Shown: positions 18,301-26,993, numbered from the stretch's first letter. The stretch is 64,000 nt of DNA from Tenacibaculum ovolyticum DSM 18103 (GCF_000430545.1 NZ_KE387164.1:302769-366768), one strand, 5' to 3'. Notes: a model not told the origin generated them from the sequence alone. A program made the numbers and translations.

Positions 18301-18570
18301 AACTCCGTTTTATTAATAGACTTTATCAATTTACGATTAGCCGAAGGTATTCCGTTAAAACAAGCAGCGATTGAAGCAGGTGCAGTACGTACAACACCTA
18401 TTTTATTAACTGCTGGTACTGTTGTAATTGGTGCTTTTGTAATATTATTTGACCCGATTTTTCAAGGTTTAGCAATTTCGTTAATGGGCGGAACTATTGT
18501 GTCAACGGTATTAACATTATTGGTTGTACCATTGGTGTATTATATGATTGAAAAGAAAAATTATAAATAG
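15376..18570 (+). CDS. RND-family efflux pump (permease)
   Basis: A 1064-residue proton-driven inner membrane pump of the HAE1/AcrB-like superfamily. TM1 follows the N-terminal amphipathic stretch (LTVLLMIVFMVIGVYSSFLIP). Two large periplasmic loops and two TM bundles follow. The proton-relay motif VTGIVVDDSIIIAEN is in TM4, and a repeated C-terminal bundle carries GIMVRNSVLLIDFIN. The ATG at 15376 is preferred; an in-frame extension to 15307 would start with TTG and run through the palindromic repeat. Co-operonic with the TolC and adaptor genes. Substrate class unknown. Confidence 0.92.
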   Translation: MKEGLAGKIAKVFIGSKLTVLLMIVFMVIGVYSSFLIPREEEPQIDVPMADIFVGYLGASPTEVESRVVKPLEKLISNIKGVEYVYSTSMNEKAMVIVQFYVGEDIERSFVKLYNEINKHMDQMPKGVTFPLVKTRAIDDVPMLGLTLWSEHYDDFQLNQMAQELESEIKKINDVSITHKIGGRNRQLRVVLDKDKLAASGLDFLSVSEMIKANNTQLRSGSFDKNDTEFLVNTGKFLTSVTDVENLVVGVQQNQPIYLKQIATIVDGPEIPQNYVSLGFGKGSVKSSDYKSEYPAVTLSVAKRKGADAMKIAESILAKVTRLRTTLIPNDVHVEITRNYGETASHKVSELLLHLIGSIIAVTLVVMLAMGWRGGLVVFLSVPITFALTLLSYYMLDYTLNRITLFALVFVTGIVVDDSIIIAENMHRHFKMKRLPFKQAALYAINEVGNPTILATFTVIASVLPMAFVSGLMGPYMAPMPIGASIAMILSLFVALTITPYLGYIFLREKDKKSSVEKVEKPLEETFIYRVYNKFERPLLENKTKRWLFLGGTFVVLMATMLLFFTNSVAVKMLPFDNKNEFQVVIDMPEGTTLERTAVVTQEIAQYLATRPEVVNYQNYIGTSAPITFNGLVRHYDLRGGSNMADIQVNLVDKGKRTIQSHGIAKLLRPEMQKIAAKYNANVKLVEVPPGPPVLSTIVAEVYGPDYKEQIKIANSVQNILKNTADVVDIDWMVEDDQTEYQFEINKEKAMLYGVAPQQIAYTMNMALANSPITSLYDENAVSQVGLILSLDEKEKSTISDISQLKIKSKQGNMISIGDLVDITETISAKSIFRKNQKRVVYVMADMAGELESPAYAILGMEAKLKEIKLPEGYKLNEMYLGQPDFEDDYTVKWDGEWQITLEVFRDLGIAFLGAIILIYILIVGWFQNFKAPIVMMVAIPLSLIGIILGHWMMGAFFTATSFIGMIALAGIMVRNSVLLIDFINLRLAEGIPLKQAAIEAGAVRTTPILLTAGTVVIGAFVILFDPIFQGLAISLMGGTIVSTVLTLLVVPLVYYMIEKKNYK

Positions 18571-18599
18571 TATTGATTATAAATTAAAAACTAAATAAG

Positions 18600-18788
18600 A
18601 TGTTAAATAAATATTTTAGAATTATCGTTGGTTCTTTTGTTTTAATAAGTGTAATATTAACGGTTTATGTAAATCCTAATTGGATGTGGTTTACTGTGTT
18701 TATTGGCTTGAATTTAATTCAGTCAGCATTTACAAAATGGTGTTTGTTAGAAACCATTTTGATGAAAGTGCTTAAGATTCAGAAATAG
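18600..18788 (+). CDS. DUF2892 (YgaP-like) small membrane protein
   Basis: A 62-residue protein with two hydrophobic segments (about 8-25 and 29-45) and the pattern seen in the DUF2892/YgaP transmembrane family ([14 protein letters not shown], then [17 protein letters not shown]). Members are often found alone or fused to rhodanese domains; their role is unclear. It lies 29 bases after the RND pump gene and before a terminator, so it is the last gene of the efflux operon. Confidence 0.8.
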   Translation: MLNKYFRIIVGSFVLISVILTVYVNPNWMWFTVFIGLNLIQSAFTKWCLLETILMKVLKIQK

Positions 18789-18798
18789 ATTCCCTTTG

Positions 18799-18835
18799 AA
18801 AAATCAAGTTGTTTTTAAAACAACTTGATTTTTCC
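18799..18835 (+). terminator. Terminator after the efflux operon
   Basis: Arms AAAAATCAAGTTG and CAACTTGATTTTT are perfectly complementary over 13 bp, and the 3' arm ends in Ts. Closes the TolC-adaptor-RND-DUF2892 operon. Confidence 0.8.
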
Positions 18836-18894
18836 TTTATTATCTACTATCTTTCACTTAGCTATAAGTAATACTATTTACTGTCGTTTACTAT

Positions 18895-19773
18895 ATGAGT
18901 AAAGAAATACCTCACTTACTATTTGAATCTAAATCTTCTGAAATAAAAGGAATAGAAATAATTACTTTAGAGAATTTAGAAAGTAAAAAAGATATTTTTG
19001 ATCATTTACCAGAAAGAGCGCATCAATTAGAATTTTACCAACTAGCTTTTTATACAAATGGAAAAACTGAACATTTAGTCGATTTTGTATGGCATACAGT
19101 AGAAAGTAATGCTATTATCTATGTCTCAAAAGGACAAGTGAATGCTTTTAAATTTAATAAAGGTGTAAAAGGGTATCTACTCCTTTTTACTGAAGAGTAT
19201 TTTAAGAACCAGCTTGCTAATATTCCTCAAAATACAGCCATTAGATTATTAAGTCCTCAACTTTTTTCTCCAAAAGTTCAAGTTCCTGAAGCTTCTAATA
19301 TCCTAACGTATATTCAACTTATTTTTAATGAGTTTTACAAGGCATCTAAAAATTTTAATAAGAAGCACATTATAGATTCGTTATTTAATATCATCTTTTC
19401 TAAGCTTGAAGAAATTAAAAAAAATCAAACAGATTATATTAAGGAGTCCGAAAAATTTAAACTCTTTTTAAGTTTTCAAACTTTTTTAAAAAGTGATTTT
19501 GTACTCAATAAAAATGCTGACTATTATGCTAATAAATTAAATATTACCTACAAGCATTTAAATGTAGTTTGTAAAGAGATAATTAATAAAACAGCAAAAC
19601 AATATATAGATGAGTTTGTAATTTTAGAAGCTAAAAGAAATTTAATAAACTCTAGCATTAAAAGTACGGAGTTAGCTTATTTAATCGGTTTTGAAGAGCC
19701 TACTAATTTTGTAAAATATTTTAAAAAACATACAGGATTTACCCCAAATACTTTTAAAAATAATAACATTTAG
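18895..19773 (+). CDS. AraC-family transcriptional regulator
   Basis: A 292-residue DNA-binding protein. The N-terminal half (about 15-130) is a cupin-like sensor (HQLEFYQLAFYTNG, then the FNKGVKGYLLLFTEEYF stretch). The C-terminal 100 residues form the double helix-turn-helix of the family: ADYYANKLNITYKHLNVVCKEIINKTAKQYI, then STELAYLIGFEEPTNFVKYFKKHTGFTPNTF. It precedes the SnoaL-like lipoprotein gene by 100 bases in the same direction and is its probable regulator, although the upstream efflux operon is another candidate target. Confidence 0.92.
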   Translation: MSKEIPHLLFESKSSEIKGIEIITLENLESKKDIFDHLPERAHQLEFYQLAFYTNGKTEHLVDFVWHTVESNAIIYVSKGQVNAFKFNKGVKGYLLLFTEEYFKNQLANIPQNTAIRLLSPQLFSPKVQVPEASNILTYIQLIFNEFYKASKNFNKKHIIDSLFNIIFSKLEEIKKNQTDYIKESEKFKLFLSFQTFLKSDFVLNKNADYYANKLNITYKHLNVVCKEIINKTAKQYIDEFVILEAKRNLINSSIKSTELAYLIGFEEPTNFVKYFKKHTGFTPNTFKNNNI

Positions 19774-19839
19774 TTTTTTAGGTTCGATATTTACCATTTT
19801 ATTCGTCAGATCTACCTATTGTATATTTTACTTTCCTCT

Positions 19840-19847
19840 TAATTTTG
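19840..19847 (+). promoter_or_regulatory. Promoter -7 element of the SnoaL-like lipoprotein gene
   Basis: TAATTTTG matches TAnnTTTG, 26 bases before the ATG at 19874. It suggests transcription separate from the upstream AraC gene. Confidence 0.45.
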
Positions 19848-19873
19848 TCCTATCATTTAAAATTAAATATAGG

Positions 19874-20755
19874 ATGAAAAAAGCGATTATTATAGTGTTG
19901 AGCATCGCAGCTTTTACAAGCTGTAATTCAATTCAAAAAAAATCAACAATTAAAGGAAATAAATTAAAGAAAGAATCTAAAATGGAAAATTTAAAAACAA
20001 TAGCACAAGAAGCACAAAAGGCTTTTTTTAAGGAGTATAGCTCAGAAGGAATTAAAAAATATTTTACAACTGATTATATTCAGCATAATCCTCATGTACC
20101 AACAGGAATAGCCCCAGTATTAGGATTTCTTCCTGTCTTAAAAAAAGCAAATACAACTTATACTACGCATAGAATTTTACAAGATGGTGAATTTATTATT
20201 TTACATAATTCATATCATAATGCTGAAGCTTTAGGAGGTAAAGAGGTAGTGGTGTTTGATGTTTGGAGAATGCAAGATGGTAAAGTTGCTGAACATTGGG
20301 ATAATATTACGACTAAAGTTGAGCAAACAGCTAGTGGACGCTCTCAAGTTGATGGTGTTACTGAAATTACCGATATAAGTAAAACAGCTACTAATAAAGA
20401 AATTGTAAAAAATTTTGTAAATGATGTGTTGTTTGGTAAAGCACCAGAAAAAATTACAAACTATGTAAGCACTGAAGAGTATCATCAGCATAACCCTATG
20501 ATTAAAGATGGGTTAGATGGTTTAGGAGAAGCGATTACATATTTAACATCACAAAATAATATGTTTAAGTATAAAAAACTGCATAAAGTATTGGGTGAAG
20601 GAAATTTTGTTTTAACTATGAGTGAAGGTGAATGGGGTGGAAAATCACAAGCATTTTATGACTTGTTTAGATTAAAGGACAGTAAAATAGTTGAACACTG
20701 GGATGTAATTCAAGAAATTCCTGCTGAAATGGTACATGCAAACGGAAAATTTTAA
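19874..20755 (+). CDS. Tandem SnoaL-like (NTF2 fold) lipoprotein
   Basis: A 293-residue protein with a lipoprotein signal (C17 in FTSC). Two homologous SnoaL/NTF2-type domains follow, about 50-165 and 175-290. Each has a YIQHNPHVPTG- or YHQHNPMIKDGL-like strand, and each ends with the motif that closes such domains (VVVFDVWRMQDGKVAEHWD and AFYDLFRLKDSKIVEHWD). The family is cited as ester-cyclase-like or as a predicted aldol-type enzyme, but the substrate is unknown. It may be regulated by the AraC protein encoded just upstream. The native start could also be M37, giving a cytoplasmic protein, but the signal sequence favours the longer form. Confidence 0.82.
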   Translation: MKKAIIIVLSIAAFTSCNSIQKKSTIKGNKLKKESKMENLKTIAQEAQKAFFKEYSSEGIKKYFTTDYIQHNPHVPTGIAPVLGFLPVLKKANTTYTTHRILQDGEFIILHNSYHNAEALGGKEVVVFDVWRMQDGKVAEHWDNITTKVEQTASGRSQVDGVTEITDISKTATNKEIVKNFVNDVLFGKAPEKITNYVSTEEYHQHNPMIKDGLDGLGEAITYLTSQNNMFKYKKLHKVLGEGNFVLTMSEGEWGGKSQAFYDLFRLKDSKIVEHWDVIQEIPAEMVHANGKF

Positions 20756-20782
20756 TTTTATCTTTTTCAATTGAATCTAAGT

Positions 20783-20816
20783 ATAAACCCTACACTTTTC
20801 GTGTAGGGTTTATTTT
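20783..20816 (+). terminator. Terminator after the SnoaL-like gene
   Basis: Arms ATAAACCCTACAC and GTGTAGGGTTTAT (13 bp) around a five-base loop, followed by TTT. Confidence 0.85.
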
Positions 20817-20956
20817 ATGAAATTAATTTGAGGTAACTTCATTGTGATTGATTATTAAAAATTAAAGTAAAATGATCACTCTCGATTTTAGCAACATATT
20901 ATCTTAAAAAAAGTACTTTTACATTTATTAGTAAAAAATTGTAGTAGCCTTTTGTG

Positions 20957-23362
20957 ATGATAGAAAATAAAGAATTAGACCTTGCCATTCAGTTTATAGA
21001 AAAAACAGATAGAAACCTTTTTATTACAGGGAAAGCAGGTACTGGAAAAACTACTTTCTTACATAAAATAAAAAACGAATCGCTTAAAAGATTGGTTATT
21101 GTAGCACCCACAGGAGTTGCTGCAATTAATGCAAAAGGAGTTACCATTCATTCTTTTTTTCAAATGCCGTTTGGTCCTATTCTACCAAACCAAATAGCAA
21201 ATACATCTAACCAACAACGAAAATTTGGTAAAGCAAAAATTGATATTATTAGATCTTTAGATCTTGTGATTATTGATGAAATTAGTATGGTTAGAGCTGA
21301 TTTGTTAGATGGTATAGATCAGGTTTTAAGAAGGTATAAAGATAAAAACAAAGTTTTTGGAGGAGCACAGGTTTTAATGATAGGAGATTTACAACAATTA
21401 TCACCAGTTGTAAGACCTAATGAATGGAGCTTGCTTCAAGAACATTATAAATCGGTATATTTTTTTAGTAGTAGAGCATTTCAAGAATCGAATACGGTAA
21501 GTATCGAGTTAAAGAAAATTTACAGACAGGATAATGATGAGTTTATCGAAATTTTAAATGAAATTAGAAACGATTCTTTATCTGAAAAGTCAGCTGCAAT
21601 TTTAAATAAAAGATATAATCCAGATTTTGAGCCACAAAAAAATGATGGATACATTACTTTAACAACCCACAATAAAAGAGCCGATGCTATTAATACGCTA
21701 GAGTTAGATAAGTTAAAGAAAAAGAGCAGTTTTTTTAAAGCAGAGGTATCGGGTAAATTCAATGAAAACGCCTATCCGAATAGCGATAAATTAGAGTTAA
21801 AAGTTGGTGCCCAGGTGATGTTTATTAAAAATGACAGCTCACCAGAAAAAAGATATTTTAATGGGAAAATCGGTAAAATAACTTTGATTGATGATGATCT
21901 TATTTATGTGAAATGTCCGAATGATGATGATGAAATAGAAACAAAAAAAGAAATTTGGGAGAATATTAATTATTCGATAGATGAAGAATCGAAAGACATT
22001 AAAGAAGAAGTTACAGGTTCTTTTACTCAAATTCCATTACGATTAGCGTGGGCTATTACCATTCATAAAAGTCAAGGATTAACCTTTGAAAAAGCAATTA
22101 TTGATGCCGAAGCTTCCTTTGCACACGGGCAAACGTACGTCGCTTTAAGTAGATGTACTTCTTTAGAAGGGATTGTTTTAAAAACACAGATTAGAAATAG
22201 TTCTATTATAAATGATAGAACGGTAGATTCTTTTAATAAGAATGTACACGAAAACGTTCCTGATGAAACAGTTTTAAGTGAGTCAGAAAAAAGATATCAA
22301 CTTAACTTAATTTCAGAGTTATTCGATTTTAGAGCTTTTTTATATCCAACAACAAGAGCTATTGATATATATTATAAAAATCAAACGAGTTTAAATGGTA
22401 TTATGATCAACCATTTAGAAACGATTAAAGATAGCGGAATTGTTCCTTTATTAAAAGTTGCTAATGGATTTAAAATTCAGTTGCAACAACTCTCCGAAGA
22501 TGATATTTTAGCAGAGAATAGTGATGCCATTAATGAACGATTTATTAAAGCAATTGATTATTTTATTAAACAAACTGAAGAGTTTATTAAAAAGCCTTTA
22601 AGTGGAATTTCATTTTCTACAGATAATAAAGCTGTTCAAAAAGATTTAGAGAAACAAATTTATACGCTACAAGACTTATTATCTATTAAACTATTTTGTT
22701 TTCTTAAGTTAAAGAATGGATTTCAGGTTGAAGATTATTTACAAGTGAGAGCAAATGCTGTTTTACAAAATGTAGAAAAGCCCAAGAAAAAGAAAATAAC
22801 ATCTTCTAGAGATCCTATTATAGCATTAAGTTTACGTGAATTAAGAGATGAAATTTCAAAAAAGGAAGGTATTCCACATTTTCAGATTTTTACACAAAAA
22901 ACCTTATATGCTATTTGTGATAGTTTGCCTAAAACAGCCAAAGAACTACTGAAAGTTGATGGAATGGGGAAAATTAGGGTTCAGAAATATGGAGGTGTAA
23001 TTTTAGACGCAGTAAGTAACTATTGTAAAAAACAAGGAATTAAACAGCAAGAAGAAATACCAAAAGAAGATAAAGTACCAACAAGACAAGTAACCTTTAA
23101 GCTTTTTAAAGATGGTTTATCAGCTAAAGAAATAGCAACAAAAAGAGGATTAACAATTAATACAATAGAAAGCCATTTAGCTAGTTTTATTCCTGATGGT
23201 GATATTGATGTTCTAGAAATTATTCCATTAAAAAAATACACTAAAATGGTAAATGCTATTGAAAATGTAGAATTTAAAAGCTTAACAGATTTGAAAGAAA
23301 AAGTATCAAAAAGTTATAGTTATATGGAGTTAAGAATGGTTTTAATGTCTTTAGAGTTGTAA
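20957..23362 (+). CDS. PIF1-type superfamily 1 DNA helicase with HRDC and helix-turn-helix domains
   Basis: A cytoplasmic helicase (801 residues from the ATG; a GTG one codon upstream is less likely). Walker A GKAGTGKTTF is near residue 25 and IIDEISMV is the DEAD-like motif. The C-terminal helicase half holds AITIHKSQGLTFE and QTYVALSRCTSLEG, typical of Pif1/RecD-like proteins. Near 615-690 an HRDC domain is visible (SLRELRDEISKKEGIPHF, LLKVDGMGKIRVQKYG). The last 110 residues resemble the YpbB/HTH_40 winged helix region (FKDGLSAKEIATKRGL). A role in replication-fork or recombination maintenance is inferred from the family. Confidence 0.9.
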   Translation: MIENKELDLAIQFIEKTDRNLFITGKAGTGKTTFLHKIKNESLKRLVIVAPTGVAAINAKGVTIHSFFQMPFGPILPNQIANTSNQQRKFGKAKIDIIRSLDLVIIDEISMVRADLLDGIDQVLRRYKDKNKVFGGAQVLMIGDLQQLSPVVRPNEWSLLQEHYKSVYFFSSRAFQESNTVSIELKKIYRQDNDEFIEILNEIRNDSLSEKSAAILNKRYNPDFEPQKNDGYITLTTHNKRADAINTLELDKLKKKSSFFKAEVSGKFNENAYPNSDKLELKVGAQVMFIKNDSSPEKRYFNGKIGKITLIDDDLIYVKCPNDDDEIETKKEIWENINYSIDEESKDIKEEVTGSFTQIPLRLAWAITIHKSQGLTFEKAIIDAEASFAHGQTYVALSRCTSLEGIVLKTQIRNSSIINDRTVDSFNKNVHENVPDETVLSESEKRYQLNLISELFDFRAFLYPTTRAIDIYYKNQTSLNGIMINHLETIKDSGIVPLLKVANGFKIQLQQLSEDDILAENSDAINERFIKAIDYFIKQTEEFIKKPLSGISFSTDNKAVQKDLEKQIYTLQDLLSIKLFCFLKLKNGFQVEDYLQVRANAVLQNVEKPKKKKITSSRDPIIALSLRELRDEISKKEGIPHFQIFTQKTLYAICDSLPKTAKELLKVDGMGKIRVQKYGGVILDAVSNYCKKQGIKQQEEIPKEDKVPTRQVTFKLFKDGLSAKEIATKRGLTINTIESHLASFIPDGDIDVLEIIPLKKYTKMVNAIENVEFKSLTDLKEKVSKSYSYMELRMVLMSLEL

Positions 23363-23377
23363 ATGTATGTGGTTTTA

Positions 23378-23421
23378 AAAAAAAGAACGAAGAACTTTTA
23401 AAGGTTCTTCGTTCTTTTTTT
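23378..23421. terminator. Bidirectional terminator between helicase and DUF547 genes
   Basis: Arms AAAAAAGAACGAAGAAC and GTTCTTCGTTCTTTTTT pair perfectly around an eight-base loop. A- and T-tracts on both sides serve the two convergent genes. Confidence 0.85.
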
Positions 23422-23458
23422 AGGGAATTATTCAATTTTATAGGAAGGGTATGATGTA

Positions 23459-24169
23459 TTATTTTCCGTTTAAATCCCAGTTATATTTCATGTAAACAAC
23501 TTCAGCACCATCATTAACTTGAATATCAGAATATTTATTTATATAATCTACTAATGAGTGTTTTATTGTAAAGTCCTCTTGATACCACTCAAACATCTTA
23601 GAAACTTCAATTTTACCAGAAGATATTTTGTTTTTAGTAGTGTCGTTGATGAACTCTTTCATTAAAGCTTCTAGTTTAGTCTCAATGTTTTTAGTTGTAA
23701 AAGCATAGTTAGCAAAACGAGGTCCTGATTTAGAAGCTGCATTTATAGCTACATGAATTCTCGGATCATCATGCCAACGACGTAATATTTTATGTTCAAT
23801 ATAGTCAAGAGAATATGTTTTTTTACCGATAACAGCAAATGGAATTTTCCAGGCATTTCTACCTTTTCTTTTAATGTCAGTTATCTTTTTTAATGGATAG
23901 CTATCTAAAATTAGTTTAATTGTATATGCATTGTAAGCATTAATCCAAAAAGCTTTTGCTTTTGTAGCAGACCATTTTTTTCCAGGTACGGTTTTTTCTA
24001 AATGCTTTAAATATAGGTCTAATAAAGCACGGTTTTTTCGCAAGCCTTTATAGTCTACATTACCTTCTTTACTAACATAAGTTTTAAGAAGCGCATTAAA
24101 TACATCTGTTTGTGCTTCTGATTGAATACTAATAAATAGTAAGCAGAAGAGTATAATAATTTTTCGCAT
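23459..24169 (-). CDS. DUF547 secreted protein lacking the usual cysteines
   Basis: A 236-residue exported protein with a cleavable signal ending at SEAQ (about residue 19). The DUF547 hallmarks are present: AFWINAYNAYTIKLIL near 90 and HKILRRWHDDPRIHVAINAASKSGP near 125-150. In the family as I know it, the second motif normally reads NCASxSCP, with two conserved cysteines; here they are Ala and Gly. DUF547 function is not established, though papain-like activity has been suggested. The substitution may mean loss of activity. Single gene, convergent with the helicase. Confidence 0.82.
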   Translation of the reverse strand: MRKIIILFCLLFISIQSEAQTDVFNALLKTYVSKEGNVDYKGLRKNRALLDLYLKHLEKTVPGKKWSATKAKAFWINAYNAYTIKLILDSYPLKKITDIKRKGRNAWKIPFAVIGKKTYSLDYIEHKILRRWHDDPRIHVAINAASKSGPRFANYAFTTKNIETKLEALMKEFINDTTKNKISSGKIEVSKMFEWYQEDFTIKHSLVDYINKYSDIQVNDGAEVVYMKYNWDLNGK

Positions 24170-24376
24170 TTTTTCTAGTTTTACATTTTAATTATTTCAT
24201 TAGTTTGGACGAAGCACTTTTAAAAACATTACAGAATAAATAAGTAAAAATTATTATTTGCTATTTTATTTATTGAAACTTATGCTGAGGTTTGTTGATT
24301 ATGAAATAATAATTTCAATTTTTTAGTTTGTTTGTGTGTTGGTTTTTAGTAGATTAGCGGAAGTTTAATAATTAAA

Positions 24377-24390
24377 TACACCCTTCAAAA
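24377..24390 (+). promoter_or_regulatory. Leader motif TACACCCTTCAAAA before the T9SS protease
   Basis: The motif abuts the start codon and follows an AT-rich inverted repeat (TTTAAT-A-ATTAAA, 24364-24376). Nearly the same word, TACACCCCTTCAAAA, precedes the giant adhesin at 60333-60347, also just after an inverted repeat. No other gene in the window has it. The remaining gap back to 24170 is AT-rich, with nothing else recognisable. Confidence 0.4.
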
Positions 24391-26913
24391 ATGAAAAATC
24401 ATTTTCTAAATGCAGTGTTAATCACTGCTATTTCCCTCTGTGCAATAAATTTAAGTGCTCAGAAAAAAATTAAAATTGGTGATGAGTTTGACTCTGATAT
24501 CAAAGTAACCAAAACTTATCAAAAGTTTAAGAGAAGTCTCTCTCGAAAACAGCAACAAAAAGCTGAATTAGTTTACCAGAAAGAATTTTATTCCAAAAAC
24601 GCGTCCTACATCAAATTATATTTTGAAAGTTTTGATCTTGCTCCAGGCGATTATATCGAAATAAAAGGAAGCAATAGTGATGAGGTTCTAATTTATGGTG
24701 AACAAGGAAAAATCATTGATAGTGAAAATACAATGATCAGTGATTTTTGGTCAAAAGTATTATTTGATGATAAAATTGACCTTAAGTTGTATTCTTTTGG
24801 GAAATCAGACAAGCATCATGGTTTTGAAATTTCAAAAGTAGCTTATGGATATAGTGAAAAGAAAATGATGAGAATAGTTATGAATAATACAGATCTTAAT
24901 AGGTCTATCTGTTCAGTTGATAATAAGGAACGAATTGCTTGTTATAAAGGAACAGAAATGTATGAAAAAGCGAAGGCTGTTTGTCGATTGTTAATAGGAG
25001 GAAGCTCACTATGTACTGGGTGGTTACTTGGTAGTGAAGGAAATCTAATGACAAATAATCATTGTATAGGGTCTGCTTCTGATGCTCAAAATACCGACTT
25101 TATTTTCAATTATCAATATGAAAACTGTACAGGGAGTACTAATGCAACAAGAGATGTTGTTGCTTCATCGTCTACACTTATAAAAACTAGTTCTAGTTTA
25201 GATTATACATTGGTAAAGCTACCTGTAAACCCTACCAATACATATGGATATCTTAGTTTAAGTTCTGTAGCTACATCTGTAGGAAATAGAATTTACATTC
25301 CACAACACCCTGGAGGAAGAAGAAAAGAAATTTCTGTTAAGACAGATACTGATCCAAGTGCTGGTGGATTTTCAAGAGTTTCATCAAGTTCTACTGGCTC
25401 AGGAAGGCAAGTAACGTATTTTGCTGATACAGAAGGTGGAAGTTCAGGTTCACCTGTTTTAGATTACAATTCTAATTTGGTAATTGCAATACATAACACG
25501 GGTGGTTGTCCTAACGGATCTAATGGTAGATCTGATAATTTAATCAGTTCTATTGGAAGCGCTATGCCAAGTAATGGTGTTGATAATGGAGGTGGTAATC
25601 CTGATCCAGACCCAGATCCTACTTGTAGTTCAACAGTTAGTTCTTTTCCTTATTCTGAGAGTTTTGAATCAAGTGATGCTTGGACTCAAGTTACTGGAGA
25701 TGATGGTAATTGGACAAGAGATGCCTCTGGAACTCCATCTTCAGGAACAGGACCAAGTTCAGGTTCAAACGGTTCTTATTACATGTTTTTAGAAGCTTCA
25801 TCAAATAATAGTGCAGGTCAAATAGGAGCAAACGCAACAGCAATATTACAAAGCCCTTGTTTTAATCTTTCAACAGTATCTTCGGCTACTTTTTCTTTTA
25901 ATAATCATATGTTTGGTACTAACGTAGGAACATTAAAATTAGAAGCATCTACTAATGGAACAACTTGGACTAACATATGGAGTGATTCAGGTAATAAAGG
26001 TAATCAATGGAATGATGTATCTGTTAATTTGAATTCATATTTAGGAAAATCTAAAGTTAGATTAAGATTTGTAGGAACTACAGGTGCTGGTTGGTCTAGT
26101 GATATTGCTATTGATAACGTATCATTGTCTTCAGGAGGAAGTGTTCCTGATCCTACGTGTGAAGCATTAAATTTTAATAATTTCACTATTACTGGATTTT
26201 CAAACCAAGATTCTTCAGGTAATTCTTCAGTAAGTTCTGATGGAAAAAAATTAGTATTAACCAATAATACATGGAAATATATTCCATTTAACTATACTGT
26301 TACTTCATCTACTGTAATTGAATTTGAATTCAGTAGTACTTCAGAGGGTGAAATTCATGGAATTGGTTTTGAAGATGATAATAGTTTAACACCAAGTAGG
26401 TATTTTAAAGTTCATGGTACACAAAATTACGGAGTTACTAATTTTGATAATTATGTAAATGGTAATAAAACATATATAATTCCTATTGGGAGTTCATATA
26501 CTGGAAATATGGATAGGTTAGTATTCATTAATGATAATGATGGCGGATCAGGAAATAATTCTACTTTTTCGAATGTTAAAATATATGAAGGATCTTGTGG
26601 AAATGCTATTGCTTTAACAGAATCACTTACTTCAAGAATTGATGTCTTAGGAGATGAAGATGAAGGCTTATTTACTTCTATTAAAATAGCACCAAGTCCA
26701 CTTAAAAAAGGAAATTTACTAAGAGTTTTAGGACCTAAGAGAAATCTTTCGGGAGCTTCATATAGTATTATAAATATGTTAGGTCAAGTTGTTAAAAATG
26801 GTAGTGTTAATGAAAATACAGCAATTAATGTTGATAACGTTAATTCTGGTATATACATACTAAGAATTAAAAATGATTTTACAACAACAAGTAAACGATT
26901 TATTATAGAGTAA
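24391..26913 (+). CDS. T9SS-secreted trypsin-like serine protease with MAM-like domain
   Basis: An 840-residue extracellular protein. A signal peptide ends at SAQ (residue 24), followed by a propeptide of about 170 residues. A trypsin-like domain (about 195-395) has triad H224 (TNNHC), D271 (SSLDYTL) and S352 (GSSGSP), in glutamyl-endopeptidase/lysyl-endopeptidase style. A Pro/Asp linker (PDPDPDP) leads to a MAM/jellyroll domain (about 412-590; PYSESFESSDAW...DIAIDNVSL), a further beta-rich domain (about 595-745), and a type A T9SS sorting domain (about 765-840; YSIINMLGQVV, NVNSGIYILRI). It is exported by T9SS, probably for protein degradation outside the cell. Confidence 0.9.
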   Translation: MKNHFLNAVLITAISLCAINLSAQKKIKIGDEFDSDIKVTKTYQKFKRSLSRKQQQKAELVYQKEFYSKNASYIKLYFESFDLAPGDYIEIKGSNSDEVLIYGEQGKIIDSENTMISDFWSKVLFDDKIDLKLYSFGKSDKHHGFEISKVAYGYSEKKMMRIVMNNTDLNRSICSVDNKERIACYKGTEMYEKAKAVCRLLIGGSSLCTGWLLGSEGNLMTNNHCIGSASDAQNTDFIFNYQYENCTGSTNATRDVVASSSTLIKTSSSLDYTLVKLPVNPTNTYGYLSLSSVATSVGNRIYIPQHPGGRRKEISVKTDTDPSAGGFSRVSSSSTGSGRQVTYFADTEGGSSGSPVLDYNSNLVIAIHNTGGCPNGSNGRSDNLISSIGSAMPSNGVDNGGGNPDPDPDPTCSSTVSSFPYSESFESSDAWTQVTGDDGNWTRDASGTPSSGTGPSSGSNGSYYMFLEASSNNSAGQIGANATAILQSPCFNLSTVSSATFSFNNHMFGTNVGTLKLEASTNGTTWTNIWSDSGNKGNQWNDVSVNLNSYLGKSKVRLRFVGTTGAGWSSDIAIDNVSLSSGGSVPDPTCEALNFNNFTITGFSNQDSSGNSSVSSDGKKLVLTNNTWKYIPFNYTVTSSTVIEFEFSSTSEGEIHGIGFEDDNSLTPSRYFKVHGTQNYGVTNFDNYVNGNKTYIIPIGSSYTGNMDRLVFINDNDGGSGNNSTFSNVKIYEGSCGNAIALTESLTSRIDVLGDEDEGLFTSIKIAPSPLKKGNLLRVLGPKRNLSGASYSIINMLGQVVKNGSVNENTAINVDNVNSGIYILRIKNDFTTTSKRFIIE

Positions 26914-26937
26914 GATTAACTTATAATTGAAATAAAC

Positions 26938-26972
26938 AAAAATCCCTTCTTGAAAACTCAAGAAGGGATTTT
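26938..26972. terminator. Bidirectional terminator between protease and sufD
   Basis: Arms AAAATCCCTTCTTGA and TCAAGAAGGGATTTT around a four-base loop. It separates the plus-strand protease gene from the end of the minus-strand suf operon. Confidence 0.85.
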
Positions 26973-26993
26973 ACTTATGTTGTAATTATAATC

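Noticed and set aside
25553..25792. Alternative-frame ORF in the T9SS protease
   Set aside because: Overlaps the linker and MAM region of an intact long gene; sequence is low complexity.
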